Shown here in pieces: positions 51,324 to 60,739 of a stretch of 64,000 bases of DNA. Position 1 is the first letter of the stretch. Each line of letters starts with the position of its first letter. The notes under the pieces are model-generated. The model had not been told where the DNA came from and made no database searches. It saw only the letters and a list, made by a program, of their open reading frames with translations. Both the position numbers and the translations under genes were made by a program. Source of the DNA: JBHFEI01 sp041928815 (GTDB taxonomy: Bacteria > Pseudomonadota > Alphaproteobacteria > Rhizobiales > Rhizobiaceae). Location of the stretch: assembly GCF_041928815.1 (NCBI RefSeq), contig NZ_JBHFEI010000009.1, forward strand, positions 62,001-126,000, given 5' to 3'.

Positions 51324-51890
51324 ATGCCGGTCATGCCGCACTCCAACGTCATCCTGCTGGTGGGCCTGCCCGGCGTCGGAAAGACCACGCTCGCCACGGC
51401 GCTCGCCGCCCGCCTCGGCGCCGAGATCCTCAGCCGCGACCTGATCCGCGACGCGATCTTCCCGGATCGCTGGCTTGACTATTCGCCGGAGCAGAACCAG
51501 GTCGGCACCGACGCGCTGATGGCGGTGCTCGGCTATCTCCTGAAGCGGCACCGGCCGCCCTTCCTCATCATCGACGGCAAGCCCTTCTCGCGCGCCCGCG
51601 AGGTGGAGACCATCCTGTCGCTTGCGGCCGAGCACGGCGCGGCGGTGCGCGTGCTCCATTGCGACGCGCCGCTCGACGTGATCCGCGAGCGGCTGGCGCG
51701 GGGACTGGCGCAACCGGTCAACCAGCGGGCCGAGCGCACACCGCAGAAGGCCGAGCGGATCCACGGCGCCTTCGAGCCGCTCGCCGTGCCGCATCTGCGC
51801 CTCGACATGACGACACCGCTCGACGACACGGTGGCGCTGGCCGCCGCCTATGTCGAGGGCCGCCCCGGCCTTTCGGCCTCCGGATCCTGA
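51324..51890 (+). CDS. P-loop kinase of the AAA_33/zeta-like group
   Basis: The 188-residue protein has Walker A VGLPGVGKTTLA (residues 13-24), a Leu/Arg-rich LSRDLIRDAIF switch and a lid-like RLARGLAQPVNQRAERTP region with several Arg. Proteins of this type phosphorylate small metabolites such as sugars or nucleosides. It begins 9 bases after the aldolase. I propose a second sugar kinase in the pathway, but zeta-toxin-like activity cannot be excluded from sequence. Confidence 0.8.
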   Translation: MPVMPHSNVILLVGLPGVGKTTLATALAARLGAEILSRDLIRDAIFPDRWLDYSPEQNQVGTDALMAVLGYLLKRHRPPFLIIDGKPFSRAREVETILSLAAEHGAAVRVLHCDAPLDVIRERLARGLAQPVNQRAERTPQKAERIHGAFEPLAVPHLRLDMTTPLDDTVALAAAYVEGRPGLSASGS

Positions 51891-52071
51891 GCCGTCCCGG
51901 CACCGTTCGGCATCGCTGCGGCCCACCGGTATCGGTCACGACCGCGCCGCCACGCGGGAGCCTGTCGGGGGCATCCCGAACCGGACGGGCTTTGCTCTTT
52001 TGTCGTCGCCTGTCTTTTCGGTATAACCGGATTTCCCCTGTCCCCGACAAATTCCAGAACCGGGAGAGACC

Positions 52072-52848
52072 ATGCCGCGCTTCTCCGCCAATCTCGGCTT
52101 TCTCTGGCCGGATCGCCCGCTTCTCGAGCGCATCGACGCCGCCGGGGCCGCCGGCTTCCGCGCTGTCGAGCTGCACTGGCCGCAGGACGTGGCGCCGGAT
52201 GCGGTTCGCGCGCGCTGCGCGGCGCAGGGGCTCCGGCTTCTCGGCATCAACACGCCGCCCGGGCGCACCGAGCTCGGCGAATTCGGCCTCGGCGCCCTGC
52301 CGGGCCGGGAGTCGGAGTTTCTCGACGGGTTTTCCGTAACGCTCGACTGGGCAAGGCGCGCCGGCGCCGGCGCCATCCATGTGATGGCGGGCGTCGTTCC
52401 GCCCGGGGCTCGGGACGCCGCGCGCGCGACCCTCATCGACAATCTCCGCCGCGCGGCAGGAATGGCCCCGGAGATGACGCTTCTCCTCGAAGGCATCAAC
52501 CAGACGGACAGGCCGGGCTATTTCTATTCGACCCTCGAGGCGAAGGCGGGCGTTCTTGCCGAAACCGGCGCGGCGAATGTCCGGATCCTGTTCGACGCCT
52601 ACCATGTCGGCCTCTCCGAGGGCGACGTCCTCGGCCGCCTCGAACGCTACCTGCCGCTCGTCGGCCATGTGCAGATCGCGGCGGTGCCGAGCCGCGCCGA
52701 GCCGGACGAGGGCGAGGTCGACTACCGGCATGTCTTCGACACCCTCGACCGGCTCGGCTATGCCGGCTGGGTCGGCTGCGAATACAGGCCCCGCGCCGGA
52801 ACCGACCCCGGGCTCGACTGGGTGCGGACCCTGGGCGTCACGCTCTGA
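52072..52848 (+). CDS. hyi: Hydroxypyruvate isomerase-family protein
   Basis: The 258-residue protein is an AP-endonuclease-2-type TIM barrel: FSANLGFLWPDRPLLERIDAAGAAGF, VELHWP, LLLEGINQTDRPGYF and LFDAYHVGLSEGD, with metal-ligand Glu/Asp/His at strand ends as in Hyi/OtnI. Family members isomerise hydroxypyruvate and tartronate semialdehyde or related keto acids. It is 181 bases downstream of the P-loop kinase gene and may be a separate unit. GGGAGAG precedes the ATG. Confidence 0.88.
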   Translation: MPRFSANLGFLWPDRPLLERIDAAGAAGFRAVELHWPQDVAPDAVRARCAAQGLRLLGINTPPGRTELGEFGLGALPGRESEFLDGFSVTLDWARRAGAGAIHVMAGVVPPGARDAARATLIDNLRRAAGMAPEMTLLLEGINQTDRPGYFYSTLEAKAGVLAETGAANVRILFDAYHVGLSEGDVLGRLERYLPLVGHVQIAAVPSRAEPDEGEVDYRHVFDTLDRLGYAGWVGCEYRPRAGTDPGLDWVRTLGVTL

Positions 52849-53220
52849 GGACGACCGGGCGTCTACGCGCCGCCCGACCCGGCGTCCCGACGACTCGCCG
52901 GAACCGCCTCCGGGGCCTCACCGGCGAAGACCGGTTCACCGGATGGGCTCAAGCCTTTTGTCCTTGTCGCATTGCCCGATGCCGAAGCGGTCCCGCGTCG
53001 GCTGGACATGCCCCGGTTTCCAGAGATCCTTCCGGAGGCCCGGCCTTCGTCCCGATCTTGCCGGCGCCCGGAGTGCCACGCGGAGTGCGGGACGCCGCCG
53101 CGATACGACGGCAGCCTGGCGTCGGACACCGGCGGCCGGCATCGCCGCGGGCGCCGAACCGGCCGGCGGAAGGCGCGGCGTCCTTCCAGCCTGCCGGATC
53201 CAGCTCAACGGTCTTCTCCC
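52849..53220. repeat. Convergent hyi/gcd gap with a hairpin and an inverted copy of the intergenic repeat
   Basis: No gene is supported. CGGGCG/CGCCCG arms at 52856-52876 directly follow the hyi stop and could help end transcription. From 52935 to 53010, read on the minus strand, lies a copy of the dispersed repeat: CAGCCGACGCGGGACCGC, CGGGCAATGCG, ACAAAAGG and CATCCGGTGAACCGG, matching the copies near 20.8 and 57.7 kb. Confidence 0.6.
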
Positions 53221-55542
53221 TCATGGCAGGGTATAGGCGATGACATAGTCGCCGGCCCTCGTGCCGATCGATCCGTGGCCGCCCGCGACGATGACGACGA
53301 ACTGCCGGCCGTCGTCGGTCGCGTAGGTCATCGGCGTGGCCTGGCCGCCGGCGGGCAGGCGCGCCTCCCAGAGCTGACGGCCGTCGGTGACGTCGTAGGC
53401 GCGCAGGTAGTCGTCGACGGCGGCCGCGAGGAAGGCGACGCCGCCGCGCGTGACGATCGGTCCGCCGATGCCGGGAACGCCGAGCCGGAAGGGCAGCGGC
53501 AGCGGTGTCATGTCGTAGACGGTGCCGTTGCGGCGCTTGTAGGCGATGTCGCCGGTCCTCAGGTCGACGCCGGCGACATAGCCCCAGGGCGGCGCCTGGC
53601 AGGGAATGCCGAGCGGCCCGAGGAAGGGACCCATGAAGACGCCGTAGGGGGCGCCGTCATTGCGGTTCAGGCCCTGCTCGCTCGCCGTCTCGTCCTCGCC
53701 CTTGGGCGGGATCTCGTCGCGCGGCACCAGCCGCGAGGTGAAGGCGAGATAGGTCGGCATCGAGAACAGGATCTGCCGCTCCGGATCGACCGCGACGCTG
53801 CCCCAGTTGAACGTGCCGAAATTGCCGGGATAGACGATCGTGCCCTGCAGCGAGGGCGGGGTATAGCGGCCGTCGTAGCGCAGGCGGTGGAACTGGATGC
53901 GGCAGGCGAGCTGGTCGATCAGCGTGATGCCCCACATGTCGCTCTCGCGCAGCCTCGGCGGCTCGAAGGAAAGGTCGGAGACCGGCTGGGTCGGCGCGGT
54001 GAAATCCTCCGGGATGGCGCCGCCCGGCGCCGGGACCTCGCGCACGGGGATGACCGGCTCGCCGGTGCGGCGGTCGAGGACGTAGATGTCGCCCTGCTTC
54101 GTCGGCCCGACCAGCGCGGGAACCGTGCTGCCGTCCGGCCGCGCCAGGTCGAGCAGCACCGGTTGGGCCGGCACGTCCATGTCCCAGAGGTCGTGATGGA
54201 CGGTCTGGCGCACCCAGCGCACCTGACCGGACGCGATGTCGAGCGCGACGATCGACGAGGAAAAACGTTCGACGGCGGGGCTGCGGCCCATGCCAAGCTG
54301 GTCGGGGACCTGGTTGCCGAGCGGGATGTAGACGAGGCCAAGGCCCGGATCGTAGCTGAAGACCGACCAGCTGTTCGGCGAATTGGTGGTGTAGAATTCA
54401 CCCGGACCGAGCGGAGCGGTCTGATCCGGATTGCCCGAATCCCAGTTCCAGAGGAGCGCGCCGCTGCGCACGTCGAAGGCGCGGATGACGCCGGACTGGG
54501 ATTTGGTGGAGTAATTGTCGTTGACCGCGCCGCCGATGATGATCCGGCCGTCGGTGATCACGGGTGGCGAGGTGGAGTAGTAGTAGCCGGCCGGATTGTA
54601 GCGCATGCCCGCCCCGAGATCGAGCGTGCCGCGATCGGCGAAGCCGGTGCAGACGGCACCGGTCCGGGCGTCGAGCGCGATCAGGCGGGCATCCGAGGTC
54701 GGCAGGTAGACGCGCTGCGCACAGGGCGCGCCGGCGGGCGTCGCCTCGTCCTCGAAATAGGAGACGCCGCGGCAGGTCTGGTGCTGGCGGTCCGGGTTGA
54801 GGCCCGCATTGGGGGCGTAGCGCCACGTTTCCTTGCCCGTGGTCGCATCGAGCGCGATCGCCAGATTGTGGGGCGTGCAGAGATAGAGCGTGTTGCCGAC
54901 CTTCAGCGGCGTCACCTGATAGGTGGTCTCGCCGACATCCTCCGGCAGCTTGACGTCCCCGGTCCGGTACTGCCAGGCGACCTTCAGCGTCGCCACGTTC
55001 TGCGGCGTGATGCGGTCGAGCGGCGAGAAGCGCTGGCCGAGCGGGGTGCGGCCATACTGGTGCCATTCCCCATCGGGAACGCCGGCGGAGGGGGCCTGCG
55101 CCACCCGCTCGGCCGGCAGGCTGCCGGCGACCTCATGCGTGTCGACCGTCATCGCATAGCCGGCGACGAGAACCGAGAGGCCGACCGAAAGGCCGAGCGC
55201 GGCGGCGCCGGCCCGGGCCGTTCGTCCGCCGGAAAGACGCCGCCGGACGAACGGTGTCAGGAGCCACAGGCCGATGACGATCAGCAGGCCGCCGCGCGGG
55301 CCAAGCTGCCACCAGTCGAAGCCGACCTCGAGGAGCGCCCAGCCGAGGGCGCCGAGGATAAGGGCGGCATGGACCCAGAGGGCGGCGGCCGAGCGGCGCA
55401 GAAGCAGGAACGCGGTCGCGAGCGACAGGACCCCGGCGGCGAGATAGAACGGCGTCCCGCCCAGCATCACGAGCCAGAGACCGCCTCCGCCGAGCACCAG
55501 GCCGAGAAGAGCGATGAGGACGGCGGTGATGGTGATCGTCAT
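53221..55542 (-). CDS. gcd: Membrane-bound PQQ-dependent glucose dehydrogenase
   Basis: Gcd oxidises glucose (and some other aldoses) to gluconolactone in the periplasm, passing electrons to ubiquinone. The 773-residue protein has four to five N-terminal helices (to about residue 135) and an eight-bladed propeller domain: EWHQYGRTPLGQRFSPLDRI, TCRGVSYFED with GAPCAQRVYLPT, and SVAVD-type and GGPIVTRGGVAFLAA blocks. PQQ synthesis genes are not in the window. The start follows a GGGAGC-like site; the long antisense open frame over it is an artefact. Confidence 0.95.
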   Translation of the reverse strand: MTITITAVLIALLGLVLGGGGLWLVMLGGTPFYLAAGVLSLATAFLLLRRSAAALWVHAALILGALGWALLEVGFDWWQLGPRGGLLIVIGLWLLTPFVRRRLSGGRTARAGAAALGLSVGLSVLVAGYAMTVDTHEVAGSLPAERVAQAPSAGVPDGEWHQYGRTPLGQRFSPLDRITPQNVATLKVAWQYRTGDVKLPEDVGETTYQVTPLKVGNTLYLCTPHNLAIALDATTGKETWRYAPNAGLNPDRQHQTCRGVSYFEDEATPAGAPCAQRVYLPTSDARLIALDARTGAVCTGFADRGTLDLGAGMRYNPAGYYYSTSPPVITDGRIIIGGAVNDNYSTKSQSGVIRAFDVRSGALLWNWDSGNPDQTAPLGPGEFYTTNSPNSWSVFSYDPGLGLVYIPLGNQVPDQLGMGRSPAVERFSSSIVALDIASGQVRWVRQTVHHDLWDMDVPAQPVLLDLARPDGSTVPALVGPTKQGDIYVLDRRTGEPVIPVREVPAPGGAIPEDFTAPTQPVSDLSFEPPRLRESDMWGITLIDQLACRIQFHRLRYDGRYTPPSLQGTIVYPGNFGTFNWGSVAVDPERQILFSMPTYLAFTSRLVPRDEIPPKGEDETASEQGLNRNDGAPYGVFMGPFLGPLGIPCQAPPWGYVAGVDLRTGDIAYKRRNGTVYDMTPLPLPFRLGVPGIGGPIVTRGGVAFLAAAVDDYLRAYDVTDGRQLWEARLPAGGQATPMTYATDDGRQFVVIVAGGHGSIGTRAGDYVIAYTLP

Positions 55543-56174
55543 GCTGGCTCCCTCGAAGAACAGTCTGCATCGCGGCCGCCGCGGGTCTCACGGATCCGTT
55601 CCGGCCGCATGGGGCGCGGATCGTGCCCGGCAAAGGCTGCCACGGCGACGGCGGGACGCGTGCGAGCCTTCACGGGTTCCACGATCCTCGACCTTCGCGC
55701 GATGCCCCAAGTCCTGAAACAGGCCGGGACACCGGATTGTTCCGCGCTGCATCGGCGATTGCGGGCGCATGCCCCGGTCGAGAGACGGCCGGATCGGCAG
55801 CGATCCCTCCTTCACGGGCCTCGCGCCGCCCCCGGCACGGGCCGGGATGCCCTGCCGGCCTCCTCCCGCCTGCGATCCTCCGCTCCCGTCGCGGTGTCGA
55901 GCAGGCTCGCCCGGCGGCCCCGGGGATGGCGGATGCCGACGCGCCGCGCCGCAGCCGGACCGTCCGGCGCCCGGCAGGCGGCGCCTCGCGGGCCGGAGCC
56001 TTTCCCGACACATCCGGACATGCTCCCGGCGGCACAGGAGCCGTCGCCCTGTCCCGCCTCGGCTGCGCGCGGCCGCCCGGCCACCTCGTCGCCCTGGCTC
56101 CAGATCCGATCCGCCGCCCGGAGCGTAACAGGGGCGAAGACACGCACAAAAGACAAGCGAAGAAGCGTCCCGCC
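55543..56174. other. Divergent gcd/photolyase gap, no gene seen
   Basis: The open frame entering the photolyase gene from 55623 is Arg/Pro-rich and lacks a ribosome site or family motif, so I treat it as noise. I see no clear promoter or palindrome in these 632 bases. Confidence 0.45.
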
Positions 56175-57719
56175 GTGACCCGTTGCCGCCATCTCATTTT
56201 CCTCCTCGGCGACCAGCTTTCGCCGGCGATGTCCAGCCTGCGTGAGGCCGACCCGGCGCGCGATGTCGTTCTGATCTGCGAGGTCGCCGAGGAGGCGACC
56301 TATGTCGCCCATCACGCCCAGAAGCTGGTGTTCTTCTTCTCCGCCATGCGCCATTTCGCCGACGAGCTCACAGCCGCAGGCTTCCGGGTCCGCTACGTCC
56401 GGCTCGACGATCCGGAAAACACGGGCGCGCTTACCGGCGAGCTGCGGCGCGCGGCGGCGGCGCTGAACCCTGAGCGGATCGTCATCACCGAGCCCGGCGA
56501 ATGGCGGGTCGAGCAGGCGCTTTCGGCCGTCGACCTCGGGGATGCCACCGTCGAGATGCGCGAGGACGACCGCTTCCTCTGTTCGCGCGCCGATTTCGCC
56601 CGCTTCGCAGACGGGCGGCGCAGCCTCGTCATGGAGTTCTTCTACCGCGAGATGCGGCGCAGGACCGGCCTTCTGATGCAGGGCGACCGGCCGGCCGGCG
56701 GACGATGGAACTTCGACAGCGAGAACCGCAAGCCCGCCCGCCCCGATCTCTTCAGGCCGCCCCGCCGGCCGTTCGCACCGGATGCGATCACCCGCGCGGT
56801 GATCGCCCTCGTCGAGGCGCGGTTCCCCGGCCATATGGGCGACGCGCGGGGGTTCGGCCTCGCGGTGACGCGGGCGGAGGCGGAACGGGCGGCCGACGAT
56901 TTCATCGCCGATTTCCTGCCCGCCTTCGGCGACACCCAGGACGCGATGCTGCGCGACGATCCCTTCCTCAACCACGCCCTGCTCTCGCCCTATCTCAATG
57001 TCGGGCTCCTCGATCCGCTGTCGCTCTGCCGCAGTGCGGAGCGCGCCTATGAGCAGGGCGACGCGCCGCTCAACGCCGTCGAGGGTTTCATCCGCCAGAT
57101 CATCGGCTGGCGCGAATACATGCGCGGCATCTACTGGCGCTTCATGCCGGCCTATGCCGAGGGCAACCATTTCGGCGCGCGACGGCCGCTGCCCGATTTC
57201 TTCTGGACCGGCCGCACGCGGATGGCCTGCCTTGCCACCGTCATCGGCGCGACGATCCGCAACGCCTATGCCCACCACATCCAGCGGCTGATGATCACCG
57301 GCAATTTCGCCCTTCTCGCCGCGCTCGATCCGAAGGCGGTGCATGTGTGGTACCTGGAGGTCTATGCCGACGCGGTCGAATGGGTGGAACTGCCGAACGT
57401 CATCGGCATGAGCCAGTTCGCCGATGGCGGCCTGCTCGGCTCCAAGCCCTATGCGGCGGGCGGCGCCTATATCTCGCGCATGTCGGACTATTGCGAGGGC
57501 TGCGCCTATGACGTGCGCCGCAGGACCGGCGAGGGCGCCTGTCCCTTCAACGCGCTCTACTGGGATTTCATCGGCCGGAACGAGGCGCTGCTTTCCGGCA
57601 ACCGGCGCATGGCGCAGACGCTGTCGACCTGGCGGCGGATGACGGAGGCCGACCGGACCGCCTGCCGCGACAGCGCCCGCGATTTTCTCGCCCGGCTCGA
57701 TGCGGGAGAGAACGTATAG
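56175..57719 (+). CDS. Iron-sulfur bacterial cryptochrome/photolyase (FeS-BCP/PhrB type)
   Basis: These FAD proteins repair (6-4) photoproducts or act as light sensors and carry a 4Fe-4S cluster. The 514-residue product has the N-terminal antenna-binding domain (LIFLLGDQLSPAMSSL), FMEFFYREMRRRTGLL-like core, NAVEGFIRQIIGWREYMRGIYW, HHIQRLMITGNFALLA, and the cluster cysteines in RMACLATV and CEGCAYDVRRRTGEGACPFN. I use the GTG at 56175; no better start with ribosome site is visible. A phototroph under strong light would benefit from it. A short-chain dehydrogenase gene follows. Confidence 0.93.
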   Translation: MTRCRHLIFLLGDQLSPAMSSLREADPARDVVLICEVAEEATYVAHHAQKLVFFFSAMRHFADELTAAGFRVRYVRLDDPENTGALTGELRRAAAALNPERIVITEPGEWRVEQALSAVDLGDATVEMREDDRFLCSRADFARFADGRRSLVMEFFYREMRRRTGLLMQGDRPAGGRWNFDSENRKPARPDLFRPPRRPFAPDAITRAVIALVEARFPGHMGDARGFGLAVTRAEAERAADDFIADFLPAFGDTQDAMLRDDPFLNHALLSPYLNVGLLDPLSLCRSAERAYEQGDAPLNAVEGFIRQIIGWREYMRGIYWRFMPAYAEGNHFGARRPLPDFFWTGRTRMACLATVIGATIRNAYAHHIQRLMITGNFALLAALDPKAVHVWYLEVYADAVEWVELPNVIGMSQFADGGLLGSKPYAAGGAYISRMSDYCEGCAYDVRRRTGEGACPFNALYWDFIGRNEALLSGNRRMAQTLSTWRRMTEADRTACRDSARDFLARLDAGENV

Positions 57720-58053
57720 GGCCTGTCCAGCCGAAGCGGGACCGCGTTGGCGCCGGACAATCCGGCAGAAACAAAAGGAGAGAAGGTCCGTCAGGGATCA
57801 GGTGGACTCCGGTCATTCCGGAGACACACGGACAACAAAGGAGCGGACGGCATGTCCGGCGGACACGGCTTCACCGGAGAGACGCTCTCCGCTCCCACGC
57901 CCTGCCCGCAGATGGCATCCGATGCGGCCCGGGCGCGCAATGCCCCAGACCATGCCGCGCCGGAGCGGGTTCTTCCCGGCGTTGGAGAGAGACAACAGGC
58001 TATGTCCGGCCCGGGCGATCAGGCTCCGGCGGACGTCTTTGAAGGAGGATGGC
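57720..58053. repeat. Intergenic repeat region between photolyase and SDR genes
   Basis: The stretch 57721-57780 matches the repeat at 20821-20872 over a CAGCCGAAGCGGGACCG core and an ACAAAAGG run. A second motif at 57851-57888 (ATGTCCGGCG..CTTCACCGGAGA..ACGCT) parallels ATGTCCGGCG..GTTCACCGGGGA..ACGCT at 20660-20692. No gene is supported in the remaining bases. Confidence 0.6.
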
Positions 58054-58749
58054 ATGTCGATGATGTCCCTTGCGCCGGGCTACAGGGCGCTCGTGATCGG
58101 CGCCAGCGGCGGGATCGGCGCGGCGGTGGCGGATGCGCTCTCGGCCGATCCGCGCTGTGGCGGCCTCACGCGGTTGTCGCGCAGCGGCGACGGGCTGGAC
58201 CTGACCGACGAGGAGACCGTCGCCGGCGCCGCCCGCGCCATCGACCACGATCTGGATCTCGTCTTCTGCGCCACCGGCGCGCTTTCGATCGCCGGCTCCC
58301 GCCCGGAAAAGGCGATCCGCGAGATCTCTCCCGCCGCGATGATGGAGCAGTTCGCGCTGAACGCGCTCGGGCCGGCGCTGGTCCTCAAGCATTTCGCGCC
58401 GAAGCTCGCGCGGCAGCAGCGCGCGCTGATGCTCTTTCTCTCCGCGCGGGTCGGATCGATCGGCGACAATCGCCTCGGCGGCTGGATCTCCTACCGCGCG
58501 GCCAAGGCGGCGCTGAACCAGATCGTCCATACGGCGGCGATCGAGATCGCCCGCAGCCGCCCCGACGCCGTGGTCGCCGCCCTCCATCCCGGTACGGTGG
58601 CGACCGCGCTCACCGAGGCCTATGCCGGAAACCACGCCCGGATGCGGCCGGACGAAAGCGCCAAGGCGATGCTCGCCGTCGCCGATGGCTTGCGCAACGA
58701 GGACAGCGGCTCGTTCCTCGCCTATGACGGCACGCCGGTGCCCTGGTAG
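58054..58749 (+). CDS. Short-chain dehydrogenase/reductase (CsgA-like)
   Basis: The 231-residue protein has the cofactor motif LVIGASGGIGAAVADAL, the active-site region LSARVGSIGDNRLGGWISYRAAKAAL (Ser, Tyr-x-x-x-Lys) and ALHPGTVATALTEAY. GAAGGAGG lies 5 bases before ATG 58054. SDRs of this group occur beside cryptochrome/photolyase genes in many proteobacteria, with unknown substrate. Activity as an oxidoreductase is likely; role in light response is inference. Confidence 0.9.
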   Translation: MSMMSLAPGYRALVIGASGGIGAAVADALSADPRCGGLTRLSRSGDGLDLTDEETVAGAARAIDHDLDLVFCATGALSIAGSRPEKAIREISPAAMMEQFALNALGPALVLKHFAPKLARQQRALMLFLSARVGSIGDNRLGGWISYRAAKAALNQIVHTAAIEIARSRPDAVVAALHPGTVATALTEAYAGNHARMRPDESAKAMLAVADGLRNEDSGSFLAYDGTPVPW

Positions 58750-59525
58750 GCACGGCAGGCCGAGCGCGTCGGGCGGTCTTCGGGTAACGCGGGCGCACAT
58801 GGCCCCGGCGCGCCGCCCGGCCGCGGCACTCGCACTGTCGAGGCAGGCGCGGCTCCCGTCGAGCCGATGGGCATCAGGCAGACGCTCGGAAAGCACACGA
58901 TTCAGCGTCGCCCGGACGGCGGTCGCCTCCTGTTCTTTACGCGGAACGGTCGGATGCGACCCCTTCGGTCCGGTCTTGAGATCCTCGAACATAGCGCGCT
59001 TTCGCCATGGTGACGGTGGTCCAAGACCGCCCGCGACATGACGCCTCGAAAAAGACAGTGGATGCCGACCGTCAGGACCCGATCGGTAGGACCCGTCCGG
59101 GACGCCCGGCGCATCGCCACCCGATTTCCCCGGCGTCGCATGGCCATGTCGGGGGCGCGCCGACCAGACCACCGGATGACGCGCTCACCGGACCAGGAGA
59201 CGCACCGGCGATGCCGGAGCGCAGGCGACGCAACCCCTTCCGACGGGCGCTCCCGCGCTTCCTCTCGAAGCATCACCGTGCCGGCCCCCGCTTCGCTCCG
59301 GTCCGAGGCTGCTTGAGACCGCCCGCCCGCCGACGGTGGTCATTGAGCAAGGCGCTTCGCGGCGAGACCTTTCGAAATTGCATGCGATTATTGCATGCTT
59401 TTGTGACGTTACATGCGGGCGAATGCTCAAGCTTTATGCATGCAGAAGCGCGCAACTTCTCTTGCCGAACGGTGCGTGTGGTCTAAGCTCACGGAAAGGC
59501 GGGATTTTTCAACGTAACCACGATC
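58750..59525. other. Long gap upstream of the polyamine-type operon
   Basis: About 780 bases contain only Arg/Pro-rich overlapping frames on both strands without ribosome sites or family motifs. Near the right end, ATTGCATGCGAT followed by TATTGCATGC (59377-59398) contains two ATTGCATGC copies, related to the dyad at 59548-59572, and a GCATGC also occurs at about 59438. This cluster may be an upstream activator site. Confidence 0.45.
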
Positions 59526-59572
59526 TGGCACGGTGCTTGCTTTTACTATTGCATGCGATGATCGCATACAAT
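59526..59572 (+). promoter_or_regulatory. Sigma-54 promoter plus long dyad ahead of the polyamine-type transporter operon
   Basis: TGGCAC (59526-59531), five bases, then TTGCT (59537-59541) exactly matches the RpoN -24/-12 consensus with correct GG-to-GC spacing. Immediately after, 59548-59572 is a near-perfect dyad: ATTG-n-ATGCGAT, one centre base, ATCGCAT-n-CAAT. The dyad covers the expected start point and ends one base before the AGGAGAG ribosome site, so a protein bound there could block initiation or translation. Confidence 0.75.
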
Positions 59573-59585
59573 AGGAGAGACGGAC

Positions 59586-60719
59586 ATGCGCAAACTTCCC
59601 TTCATGGCGCGCGACATCAGCCGCCGCGGTTTCCTCAAGGCCGGTGCCGCGGGCGTGGCGCTGTCGGCCGCCTCGTCATGGTCGCCGGCCCGCGCCGACG
59701 ATCCGCAGGTGCTGAACTACCTGTCCTGGCCCGGCAATGCCGATCCCTATCTCATCGCCGACTTCGAGAAGGCGAACAACGTCAAGGTGCAGATCAAGGA
59801 ATATGTCGGCGGCGACCAGATGCTCGCCGTCATCAACCAGTCACCGCCCGGCTCCTTCGACGTCGTGCTCGCCGATGCCGAATACATGCACCTGCTGCAC
59901 GAGGCCGATTTCCTCGAGGAGCTCGATCCGGCCGACTATCCGCTCGCCGACTTCTTCCCCGAATTCCAGAAATTCCCGCTGCACTGGTTCGACGACAGGC
60001 TCTATGGCGTGATGACCGATTTCGGCTATCTCGGCCTCTCCTACAACACCAAGGAATTCACCGCCGACGAGGTGAAGTCCTATGCCTCGATGTGGACGGA
60101 CAAGGCCAAGGGCAAGGTCGGCTTCTTCGACTGGTACCTGACCTCGATGGGCGCGATCAGCCTGTCGAACGGCAGCCGCCCGCCCTTCGACATCGACGGC
60201 GCGCATTTCGACATGCTGAAGGAGAAGCTCTTCTCGCTGAAGCCGCAGGCGTCCGGCTTCTACACGATCGCCGACATCTTCTCCTCGCTGACGAACGGCC
60301 GCGCCCAGCTCATCCCCGGCATCGGCGAATGGATCACGCTCGGCCTGCGCCAGAGCGGCGTGCCCGTCGACACGATCATCCCCGACGAGGGCGGGCTGCA
60401 GTGGACGGAATCGCTCTCGATCGTCAAGGGCTCGCCCAAGGTCGATCTCGCCCGCAAGTTCATCCAGTACACGACCGCGCCGGAAGGCCAGGTGAAGATG
60501 GCGACCAAGGTCGACAACAAGAAATCGATCCCCTCGGTCAAGGGCTGGGAACTGCTCAACAAGACGATGCCGCAGGAGGCCGAGATCCTGCGCCTGCAGT
60601 TCGACAGGCCGAACGTCATGGACGAATACAAGGCCGGCAAGATCGCGCTGCGCCAGCTTCCCGTCCAGCAGTCGATCGAGGACTGGAACGACGTCTGGAG
60701 CGAGTTCAAGTCCGCGTGA
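59586..60719 (+). CDS. Polyamine-type ABC transporter substrate-binding protein (Tat-exported)
   Basis: The 377-residue protein has a twin-arginine signal (DISRRGFLKAGAAG, Arg13-Arg14; likely cut after ARA37) and a PotD-like fold: LNYLSWPGNADPYLIADFEKANNVKVQ, GGDQMLAVI, MTDFGYLGLSYNTKEF and GEWITLGLRQSGVPVDTIIPDEGGLQWTESL-type region with few of the acidic residues usual for polyamine binding. Ligand could be another nitrogen compound. It heads an operon with two permeases, an ATPase and a deaminase. Confidence 0.9.
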   Translation: MRKLPFMARDISRRGFLKAGAAGVALSAASSWSPARADDPQVLNYLSWPGNADPYLIADFEKANNVKVQIKEYVGGDQMLAVINQSPPGSFDVVLADAEYMHLLHEADFLEELDPADYPLADFFPEFQKFPLHWFDDRLYGVMTDFGYLGLSYNTKEFTADEVKSYASMWTDKAKGKVGFFDWYLTSMGAISLSNGSRPPFDIDGAHFDMLKEKLFSLKPQASGFYTIADIFSSLTNGRAQLIPGIGEWITLGLRQSGVPVDTIIPDEGGLQWTESLSIVKGSPKVDLARKFIQYTTAPEGQVKMATKVDNKKSIPSVKGWELLNKTMPQEAEILRLQFDRPNVMDEYKAGKIALRQLPVQQSIEDWNDVWSEFKSA

Positions 60720-60739
60720 GGGCGAGGGGAGCGTTTCGC

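Noticed and set aside
52972..56178. Very long plus-strand open frame (over 1000 codons) covering gcd
   Set aside because: It is antisense to gcd, lacks familiar motifs and has Arg/Gly/Asp-rich composition typical of the complementary frame of a GC-rich gene.
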